A stretch of DNA of 64,000 nt from Populus alba (lineage: Eukaryota; Streptophyta; Magnoliopsida; Malpighiales; Salicaceae), in assembly GCF_005239225.2 (NCBI RefSeq), contig NC_133289.1, positions 3,107,501 through 3,171,500 of the forward strand, written 5' to 3'. Of the stretch, positions 56,042 to 64,000 are shown one piece after another. Under the pieces are notes generated by a model. The model saw only the letters and a program-made list of their open reading frames with translations, ran no database searches and was not told where the DNA came from. The translations under genes were made by a program, and so were the position numbers. Each line of letters begins with the position of its first letter. Position 1 is the stretch's first letter.

Positions 56042-57526
56042 ATGCCTGAAAAAATTGATATCGTGATCGCAGATCATGCAAGCCTGCAGCAATCTACCTC
56101 TCGCTTTGACGAGTGGCTGAAATCGATGATGGACAGAAAGAGGGAACAGACCGGCAACTACCAACTGGGAGGGCCTATCATTCCAAGGGTCCCATCGACG
56201 TTTCGTAAAATTGAAAACAACAGCGATTGCTACGATCCATCGGTGGTCTCCATCGGTCCCTATCACCATGGGAAACCAGAACTCAAGGAAATGGAGGACA
56301 ACAAAGTCACATTCGCGAGCCAGTTCGTCATGGAGAGTCAAGTGGCCCCTGATACAATGTTCCGCAAGGTTGAAGGGGTGGCGAGCAATGCAAGGAAATG
56401 TTATACAGAGGATTCAACGCAGAAGTTTGAGGACAAGGAGTTTTCCCAGATGATGTTTCTTGATGGTTGCTTCATTCTCCATTTCCTCTTCTGCCTCTCA
56501 GAGCAACCTGAAAAACTAAGGATGTCTAGTCATCATGTGTCTTTGGTTGCAAGGGATTTGTTCTTACTAGAGAACCAACTCCCCTTTGAAGTTCTCCAGG
56601 AACTAATGAGTTTGAGGTTCAATAATCAAGGAGAAGAGAGAGTGGATTTGTTTGAGGCTATCTTCAAGCATATTCGCTCAATGCCCCCTCAAAGAGAGTC
56701 ATGTAGGGAAAAGTTACAAAAAAACTTAGCAACCATTTCAAGGTTTTTTCGCAGTCCGCTAAAATTATTTTCAAGTACTGATCCAAAATCCCCAACAAAT
56801 GAGTTGACTGCGATTCATCGTAAGCCTGCTCATCTTCTAGAACTTTTTCATAACCAATATGTTGCCAGGAGCATGGATGCCGCAGGTGTTATGGATCACA
56901 AAAGCTGGTACAAGGATGATTTTCGAAAGAGCTGGTCTGGCCGGTATTATCCCGCGAAGGACCTTAGGAAGGCTGGAATCCATTTCAAACCAAGCAAGAC
57001 AGGTCTTTTCACCGATGTCAGCTTCACGCCAACATTACTCGCCGGAAGACTCTACATTCCTCCGCTAAGAATAGATGACTCAACCAAGCCCTTGCTCCTA
57101 AACCTTGTAGCCTATGAAGCATGTCTCGGTACGCGCGATGATTGGGTCACTTCCTATGTATGCTTCATGGATTCATTGATTGATCATCATAAAGATGTGA
57201 AGGAGCTGCGATCTAACGGCATACTCATCAGTACTCTTGGAAGCGACAAACAGGTAGCAGAACTCTTCAATGAGATATCTGATTATTTAGTACCCAATCC
57301 CTATGCATACTCCAAGGTTAAAAGAGAAATCGAAAACCATCATAGAAACGGCATCAAGCGATGGATCCTTCATTATAAGGGTCCTATTTATACCTTCATT
57401 TTCAAGTACTCATTTATTTTTGGCCTCATAGTGACTGCCATAAAGGCCTACGTATCAGTGGTTCCCATGAACCCAGTTTTTGGTGTCTGCAAAATGCCTG
57501 CCGCAAATGCTACCCTTTACCCTTAA
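56042..57526 (+). CDS. DUF247 family protein (DUF247-C)
   Basis: Single-exon, 494 aa, intact. Family landmarks in order: GPIIPRVPSTFRK (about 41-53), PSVVSIGPYHHGKPELKEME (about 63-82), FSQMMFLDGCFILHFLFCL (about 137-155), RDLFLLENQLPFEVLQELM (about 176-194), RYYPAKDLRKAGIHFKPSKT (about 301-320), LLLNLVAYEACLG and DDWVTSYVCFMDSLID (about 349-382). LRSNGILISTLGSDKQVAELF then leads to a C-terminal membrane helix (FIFKYSFIFGLIVTAIKAYV, about 451-470). The length is in the usual family range. It lacks the central hydrophobic insert of DUF247-A. Function unknown. A second copy is expected just beyond the right edge of the window because the tandem duplication continues there. Confidence 0.93.
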   Translation: MPEKIDIVIADHASLQQSTSRFDEWLKSMMDRKREQTGNYQLGGPIIPRVPSTFRKIENNSDCYDPSVVSIGPYHHGKPELKEMEDNKVTFASQFVMESQVAPDTMFRKVEGVASNARKCYTEDSTQKFEDKEFSQMMFLDGCFILHFLFCLSEQPEKLRMSSHHVSLVARDLFLLENQLPFEVLQELMSLRFNNQGEERVDLFEAIFKHIRSMPPQRESCREKLQKNLATISRFFRSPLKLFSSTDPKSPTNELTAIHRKPAHLLELFHNQYVARSMDAAGVMDHKSWYKDDFRKSWSGRYYPAKDLRKAGIHFKPSKTGLFTDVSFTPTLLAGRLYIPPLRIDDSTKPLLLNLVAYEACLGTRDDWVTSYVCFMDSLIDHHKDVKELRSNGILISTLGSDKQVAELFNEISDYLVPNPYAYSKVKREIENHHRNGIKRWILHYKGPIYTFIFKYSFIFGLIVTAIKAYVSVVPMNPVFGVCKMPAANATLYP

Positions 57527-58114
57527 ATACCCTATGCGTGACTCTGTGTTTTTCATTAGCTGTGTGGATTATTTAACTATTTGCTCGGTGTTGCACCTCT
57601 ATGTATTATCCGAAAGTTAGTTCCCGCGTGTTATGAATTCTTGAGAGTTTATAAATTTCTCTCTTCGATGCTTAATATGTTTACATTATTTTTTGGTTAA
57701 GCACTGGTAAATGTATTGCTAATTAACAATCATTGTAAGTTTTAACAAATCAGTCTTCAAGTTATTAACACCTGAAGCCTTTAAAACAGCAAGAATCAAA
57801 ATCATGACCAAATCATGGCTTTACAATTAATCAATCATCCACAGCAAGCAAGAAAAAACGCACGATTCCTTTAGATTATGTGTAACATTTGATACAAAAA
57901 TATATATCGTTCAGGATCATCTTCAGAGCCATTTGATGTTGTTATATATTGACAAAAACTAAAGATCATTGTGATGGCGAATTTCTTCCCTTTTCTTATA
58001 ACAATCCAAGGAGTTTTATTGCACTGGACTTTTAGAATATATATTATGGCTATGAAGAAATTAAAACTTACAAGAATTTATCCTTCCAAATTAAGCGAAT
58101 GTCTACTCCGAAAT

Positions 58115-58325
58115 TTAGAAATCATAGGCTTCCAAGTAGAAATCGGCTTTGAATTTGACTCTGAAGGAATGCCCAACTAAATAGTCATGTCTGCAATGGA
58201 TATCATTTGCCAATCCAGCATAATATTCATCATCAAGATTAATACCAACAACATGAAAATTAATTTTCAAACCTGAACATATTCCAAAGCAACACAGAAT
58301 TCTCTTGACTGTCTGCAAGGAGTTC
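58115..58325 (-). mobile_element. LINE reverse-transcriptase fragment 1
   Basis: Minus-strand frame with VKRILCCFGICSGLKINFH and VGINLDDEYYAGLANDIHC, matching the thumb-side segment of plant L1-type reverse transcriptase (where KINFHKS...G.N is conserved). Very short relic, same family as the fragment at 60183-60530. Confidence 0.7.
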
Positions 58326-59192
58326 AGAGAAGCTGTAAGGAAAATAAGAGTGTTATTATTCTCTTTGAAGTTCCATGATGCTAAGCATTTTTCTTGTAGG
58401 AATTAGGAAACAAAATATCTTGTTTAGAGCTCGTTTGATATCATTAACTATTTCTGTTTTTAAATTTATGAAAACCAAAATTCTGGGAGCTTATTTGTTT
58501 TGAATTATTATGTTGGAAAAAAAACAAAACCAACTACATTTATGTTTTTATTTTCAAATTTGGTTTTTAAAAGGATTAATTTCAATTTACATCCTTGAGG
58601 TTTGAGGAGTTTCTATCCCCCCCCCCTAAAGTTTTGATTTTCGCAATGTTCTTGAAGTTCCAATCAAGTATCAATGTTACTCTTCAGATTACTCAAATTA
58701 GGAGAAAAGGATTAAATAATTAGTTTTTAAAATGAGGGACTAATTAATTCATTTCTTAGAACTAAAGGGTCTAATAATTTATGATTTATTCAGCCAAAAT
58801 TGGGTTTTTAGTATGGTTTTTTGTTTTTAAAGAAAAATATGACCCCATCCTACATGCCGGTGTCAAATCCAACTGGGAGTTTCTCTGGTCATCACACCAT
58901 TTTCTTTTCAAAGCCATTTTTTTTTTCAATAAATTAACGTGATACGAGAATATATAAAAAGAATGAAAAGACATACCATTTATGGAAAGAATAGCGATTA
59001 TTTTATGAACGCTATTTACATTGAATAGGGAATTAAAGAAAATTGCTTGCATTTTCTTTCATTTTCCCGTATCTTTTCAATCAAGGAGCTCTTACTTTTC
59101 TTCATCATAGTTGCCCTGATTCCAAAGGGATAAAAACCTGAGTAACTTATTTAGCACAAAAAATAAAAGAGAATATTTATATGGGAAGACAT

Positions 59193-59193
59193 A

Positions 59194-59236
<43 letters not shown>
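59193..59236. repeat. AC microsatellite
   Basis: About 21 AC units followed by short AT and AG runs. Confidence 0.95.
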
Positions 59237-59244
<8 letters not shown>

Positions 59245-59249
59245 GAGAG

Positions 59250-59690
59250 AGAGCTTACTCTCTACTGCCCACTTTATCTAAAGATTAAAGAAGATAAGAA
59301 AGCATGGCTGCCTATCTTCACGTCTCCCATGCGTTTCACAAGCTATCCTGCAGAACTCAATATGAGGTTAAGCCCATGCATGTCACTTTTGGCTCAAACA
59401 AACTTATCAGTCAAACAAATTGCCGAATCTTTGTTTCCATACTAACGCACATTTTATATTAGATTTAATTAACTTTTGATTTCATAGTTCAGTAATCGTC
59501 AGACCAATCTGTACGCGAAGTATATGTGTTAATATTTAATGTGTGTTTTACCCTTGAGTTTTAGTTGTATCAGTTCTTTAATTTATTCTGTTTTCTCAAG
59601 TACAAAACATGAACGTTAACAGAATTAGTGAGAGTTTAAATAATAAAAAGCATCCAAGTTTGATTTCCGCACCAGCTATGATCGTTCTCT
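59250..59690 (+). promoter_or_regulatory. Orphan DUF247-type 5' flank
   Basis: Several phrases line up in the same order with the upstream region of DUF247-A at about 44155-44660: ACTGCCCACTTTATCTAA versus ATTGCCCACGCTTTATCTAA, CCCATGCGTTTC versus TCCATGCATTTC, the CACTTTTGGCTCAAACAA phrase, TCAGTTCTTTAATTTATTCT, and AGTTTGATTTCCGC versus GCTTGATTTCCAC. No DUF247 coding sequence follows; a LINE remnant and the duplication junction take its place. Identity is moderate and judged by eye. Confidence 0.5.
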
Positions 59691-59706
59691 TTTCTTAACC
59701 CCTTTT

Positions 59707-60530
59707 TTTGTTTTTGTTTTTTTTTTTTTTTATGATAGTCGGAATTTTATTACAGAAAGGTGCTAGAGCTAATAACTATTTACTAGCTAGCAGAAAAGAG
59801 AAGCAGAGTACATTATATACAAGATAGAGGCAAAGAATACAAAAAGGAAATAACAAAACATCCCTTTTAACCTGCTAAAATAATCCTATTTTTGACACCG
59901 CAGTCGGATACCTTCCGAACTTCTAAACAAATCTAAACCCATTTGCAAGTGAAAAAATTCCAGTTGTATTCAACCATAATGCCAGATATGAAGAATTAAC
60001 TCAAACGATGCACCCTAATCAGAAGGTTTTTTTTTTTTTTTTTTTTTTTTTTCTGGAAAATCAACTTGTTCCTAATCAACCTAGAATTGTATTGCACTGA
60101 AATTTCCCTTTTACTAGAGAATACCATGCAAGTAAAATCTCATTAACAGTGTTAGGCATGCATCACTGGATGTCCAACCATTTCATAAAACGATTCCACA
60201 ATTTCCAAACACCAGAGAGATAAAGAAAATATGATATACAATTTCAACAGACATATACGACCTCCAATGCTTAAAAACTTTCCTTTCCAACCTCCTAATC
60301 TTGATCTGGTCCGAGAGATTACTGGTTTCTATATACCTTTTGGGATTTACACCAAGGGGGAGGCCTAGGTACCTTGTAGGAAGAGTATCCCATTTGCAGT
60401 AGATGGAGTTAGCCATACCAGTAGTAAAGTCATCATCCAAATTAATTCCAATTAAAGAACTTTTATGGAAATTCACCCAAAACCTGAAACTAGCTCAAAC
60501 ATCTTAAGATGCTCTTAATATGATGCAAAT
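59707..60530 (-). mobile_element. LINE fragment 2 with 3' tail
   Basis: At 60183-60530 the minus strand encodes ILRCFELVSG, FHKSSLIGINLDD, TLPTRYLGLPLGVNPKRYIE and LERKVFKHWRSYMSVE, a typical plant L1-type reverse-transcriptase C-terminal segment with frame breaks. The T-run at about 59707-59732 (a poly-A tail in the minus sense) is the likely 3' end, so the element is 5'-truncated and internally shortened. Its truncated end meets the duplication junction at 60531. Confidence 0.75.
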
Positions 60531-60531
60531 A

Positions 60532-62420
60532 ATTGCTAACGAAGGACAAGCTTTTGGTTTCAATTGCGGCTGGAACAAAATTGAAAGATTTGCAGGTTTA
60601 TTTGTTTTCTCACATTTTTAGAAATTGTTGCTATGCTTGTTTTATTAGGAAATTTATCTGTTCTTGGCCGTCTTTAAATTGTTTTGGATGTCTAATATTT
60701 GTTTTCTAATTGAAGTAGAACATTTTTGTTTAGTTTAGGAATGGGCGGGTCATAGCCGATTTATCAGAGTGGTGCCTAATACTCCTTCAGCTGTTGGTGA
60801 GGCAGCTTCAGGTATAATTGTTTTTTATTTTATTTTATTTTTTATTTTTTATGATTCTTCTGATTGAGCAACATTACACATGTTATTGCATTAAAGAATA
60901 CTGTGTTCAATGCTATATATTACCGAATCATGAACCACGTTATGTTGGTCTTATTTTGTCTTCATGATCAACTTAGCAGCTGAAAGATTTTGCCTTTTTT
61001 TGTTGCTCAGAATTTTCATCCATTTCTTTGTGTGATAATATGCACCTTTCAACTCTTCAAGTCCCGCTGCAGTTCATGTTTGTGATCAATTATTTACATC
61101 TTAAGTTTGTAGCAATTTGGAAGAAGTGGTTTTAATTTGCCTGTTTCTTGGATAGTTATGTGCTTGGGTGGAGCTGCAACTGAAGAAGATGGAGAACTGG
61201 TAGCTAAATTGTTTGGATCGGTTGGCAAGATATGGAGAGCTGACGAGAAATTATTTGATGCAATTGTTGGCCTAAGGTATGATGTTTCTGCAAAGGCTCT
61301 AAATCAATCAAGTGGCATGCACTAATTTCTGTTGCTTTACACATGTTTTTCTATTTAAATTAATAGAGATTGTATAATTGGATTCTGCTATAGTGTAACT
61401 CTCTTTCTGCGTTCATGATCAGTGGAAGTGGCCCAGCTTACATATACCTAGCAATTGAAGCTTTGGCTGATGGAGGAGTGGCTGCAGGTCTACCACGAGA
61501 ACTTGCAATGGGCCTAGCCTCTCAAACTGTAAGTCATTTATTTGAGATGGCTATTGCTGTCCACAGAGGTTCAATTTAGTATTTGAACTGTATCTTATTA
61601 CACAAATTCACTTGCTGTAGACTCACTGAATAGAACAGAAAATAGGAAAAAGATTGGAGCCTTTGATGTTGTTTTAGACCAATGCAGCAACTGTGTATTA
61701 GGATTAGCAAGTTTGAATTTCTGATGTTTTAAAGCTCTGGATTTCATCAAGATTCTGCTGATGAAACGATAATCCTCTAATGCTTAATTGCGAAAACGTA
61801 AAATTCAAACATAGAATGAAAATGAATAGGCAACAATGTAGTTGTTGTGACATCAATTTTCTTATTGAATTATTGTTTAGGGTGAATGATCTAGAGTTGT
61901 ATGTTCTGAAAGACTAGATATGACTACTCTGGACAATGCGCCTGATAAAGAGTTAACTGTCATTCAATTCATAAACTATTTAAGGCATCAAAAGTAGCAA
62001 ACCAACATTTACCGAGTAATCCCTTGTTTAGTGGATTTTAGTAAGCTACTGCTTCTTGTACCTAAAATGGAAACAGGGACGGGTTGCTTCCTGTTTTGAG
62101 CAGTCGTTGGATTAGTCATGAGTATATCTGTGGGGTATCCAATTCTCTTTGGAACCTTAAAGCATCAGGAGATCTGCGCTCTTCTTTTAGCATGTTGCGT
62201 GAGTTGTTGGATTTTTTTGTTTCTTCTGCAGGTTCTAGGGGCAGCATCTATGGCCTCTAAAACTGGGAAGCATCCTGGTCAACTTAAAGATGACGTTGCT
62301 TCACCTGGGGGCACAACCATTGCTGGTATTCATGAATTGGAGAAGGGTGGATTTCGTGGAACACTAATGAATGCTGTTGCTGCTGCTGCAAAGCGCAGCC
62401 GAGAACTTTCCCAGAGCTAA
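60532..62420 (+). pseudogene. P5CR pseudogene (5'-truncated second copy)
   Basis: Second copy of pyrroline-5-carboxylate reductase lacking exons 1 and 2 and the first part of exon 3. Remaining exons, at the same lengths as in the intact gene: 60532-60595 (partial exon 3), 60739-60811, 61156-61276, 61423-61528 and 62232-62420. Coding parts are still open and nearly identical to copy 1, so the copy is recent. Without the Rossmann nucleotide-binding N terminus, promoter and start codon it should be non-functional. Intron 5 lacks about 38 bases present in copy 1, at an AAAGG direct repeat. Confidence 0.92.
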
Positions 62421-63897
62421 GATTTAATTATTCTAGTTTCGTTTCTTCCATCACAGGCTGGGACTGTGGCAACAGAATCTTTTCCAGTTATTCAGTTTGT
62501 TTCCTCTTTTTTTCTATCAACCGCAGAGTACTTTATCAGTATTTTTTAAGATTGAATGGATGAGCTATTGGCCATAATTTTTCTTGCATGGCCAAGTGAA
62601 ATTATTTATACTATTATAGTCTCATCGTGTTCTTGGCTGCAATTTGGCTTGCCAATTCAAGGAAACCTTTTAGCATGCATATTAAAGCTTTCCTGAGAAG
62701 CATTAATTTTTCTCTTGGTCTTGTTTTTTTGGGGATAATCATGGGATTACTGCTGCTATGGGCGTGGCAAAGAGTGGGATATTGTTTTGTTCCTGGGCGA
62801 AGATTAGATAGCTGTCTTTCTAGATAGCCAACAAACAAGAAACTAGCAAGATCCTCGATAAGGCCAGTTGAAAGCGGCAGCTAACAGAGGAAGTTCTTGA
62901 GGACTTATCAGCGCGTGAGTGTAAATGGTCAAAAGGGTAGAAGCACCTAGGAAGCAGGACAGAAGCATGTTTGTTATATTTCGGGAGGGTGGCGCTTCTG
63001 CCATTAATTAATTTTTTAATTTTTTTGGTTTAATTAATTTTTTAATTTTTTTACTCGTTCTATTTTCTGATGGCCAAGTCTGTTATATTACTATATGCAA
63101 ACTCATACTGTTTTATGCGTATAAACAATATCATAATTATTATTAATAATTAATTATCTACAATTTTTTCTTTTTTTTTCCTCTCTCCTAATAATATTTT
63201 CTCTCTCCTAATAATACGTTGCTCTCGGTAGAAGGCGAGGCCGCCTTTAGCCGGCTGACGGAGAAGGGGGAGCGGATATCTATGTAACTAACTAACTACG
63301 TAGATATGGGTAAAATAACTAGAATTTATCTTGGATTGTTTAGTAACACACCAGCGTATAGCAATTAAAAAATTAACTAGAATTTTCCAAGTTCTAAAAT
63401 TACAATCTTAAGCGGTAGAGTGAACTATTCTTTCAAAATAAATTTTTAATAATGAATCTTAAATAATTTTGAAGAATAATTAAGCTACAAAGCTATTTAA
63501 ATAATGGCTAAGCTAGCTTAGCTAATTAAAATTAAATCAGATTAAAATTCTGAAACCTAACGTGAAAATGAATCCAAAAAAACTAGGAAAATAACGAATA
63601 ATCTTGAACAGAGATTTTCTAGACCTTATTTGGGCATGTTAGTCGGCCAACTTTCATAAGGATTAAAGCTTTTAAAATGCTTTGAAAAAAATCTATGCTC
63701 TAAAGATCACATACGTTTTCCAAAAGAGAAATTAAAATAGTTAAAAGTACTAAAGCTCACTGTCCAAGTACGCTAGGATTCTTGTTTCTTGCTACAAGCT
63801 ACTTGAATATATGTACTAAAAGATCCGTATTGGTATGTTGATATGCATCAGCAATACATACGAAATCCTAAAATTAGTGTACTAGTCTGTAGTTCTA

Positions 63898-64000
63898 ATG
63901 GCCAAACAACTAGAAATTTCAATTGAGGAAATTGCAGGTTCAATTACTCCTCGTAGCAACGAAGAGTTGTTTAAATCCATAATGAAGGGTGAAGGGAAAG
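63898..64000 (+). pseudogene. Second copy of DUF247-B, first codons only
   Basis: The same MAKQLEISIEEIAGSI start as at 52741. The window ends after about 34 codons, before the region where copy 1 breaks, so its status cannot be judged from this window. Confidence 0.6.

Larger units (their letters stand above)
57527..59240. other. Intergenic with LINE fragment 1 and microsatellite
   Basis: Holds the DUF247-C 3' UTR, a LINE reverse-transcriptase fragment (58115-58325), a run of 10-12 C at about 58617-58627 inside what looks like old repeat sequence, and an (AC)n tract at 59193-59236. No cellular gene seen. Confidence 0.5.
49357..60531. repeat. 11.2-kb tandem duplication, unit 1
   Basis: From ATTGCTAACGAAGGACAAGC at 49357 onward the sequence recurs from 60532 to the window end at very high identity (single-base differences at wide intervals plus a few small indels). 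The unit therefore runs 49357-60531 and holds P5CR exons 3(part)-7, DUF247-B, DUF247-C, the orphan DUF247 flank and the LINE fragments. Confidence 0.85.
60532..64000. repeat. 11.2-kb tandem duplication, unit 2 (continues past window)
   Basis: Matches 49357 to about 52843 throughout, including non-coding DNA. The window ends in the first codons of the second DUF247-B copy. Confidence 0.9.

Noticed and set aside
58617..58627. Poly-C tract as a functional G-quadruplex element
   Set aside because: A single C-run within old repeat sequence; a quadruplex needs several spaced runs, which are absent.
59193..59236. CRISPR-like or regulatory array
   Set aside because: Plain AC microsatellite; no spacers. 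No CRISPR array is expected or seen in this plant DNA.

Overview
The window is plant nuclear DNA from a eudicot, most likely a poplar or willow relative (Salicaceae; Populus is my best guess). The grounds are intron-rich genes with GT-AG borders, AT-rich intergenic DNA, tRNA-derived SINEs with target-site duplications, a hAT element, and conserved plant housekeeping genes. The species call is an inference from general pattern, not from a database match.

Left third (1-17.3 kb): a decayed cystathionine beta-lyase gene (minus, 735-4052) lies head-to-head with an intact tubulin-folding cofactor B gene (plus, 4432-6956; 8 exons, 243 aa). About 1.8 kb further on is a rump copy of the cofactor gene that keeps only its two ends. 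Then comes a complete condensin I subunit CAP-D2 gene (minus, 9892-17085; 16 exons, 1334 aa), with E2F-like and GGCCCA-type sites at its 5' end.

Middle (17.3-45 kb): gene-poor. It holds a MITE-like element, a possible 48-codon membrane peptide gene (20036-20182), a single-exon myristoylated glutaredoxin-like gene (25353-26594, minus), a hAT transposon with a frameshifted transposase (29159-32511) sitting between two copies of a 157-bp repeat, FIS1 (34565-37155, minus; includes a GC-AG intron), an organic cation/carnitine transporter fragment, a 177-bp tandem duplication, a SAM-dependent methyltransferase gene (39089-40060, minus), two SINEs, a GC-rich MITE and many copies of an AT-rich dispersed repeat.

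Right third (45-64 kb): a DUF247 cluster interleaved with pyrroline-5-carboxylate reductase (P5CR). The order is DUF247-A (intact, 560 codons), P5CR (intact, 7 exons, 279 aa), DUF247-B (broken), DUF247-C (intact, 494 codons), an orphan DUF247-type 5' flank, a LINE fragment, and then a second near-identical copy of everything from inside P5CR exon 3 onward. This is an 11.2-kb tandem duplication whose junction lies at about 60531/60532 and whose second unit runs off the window. The second P5CR lacks its first two exons and is a pseudogene. The genes do not form one pathway. The most notable feature is the recent, still highly similar DUF247/P5CR duplication, in a protein family known elsewhere for self-incompatibility determinants in grasses.
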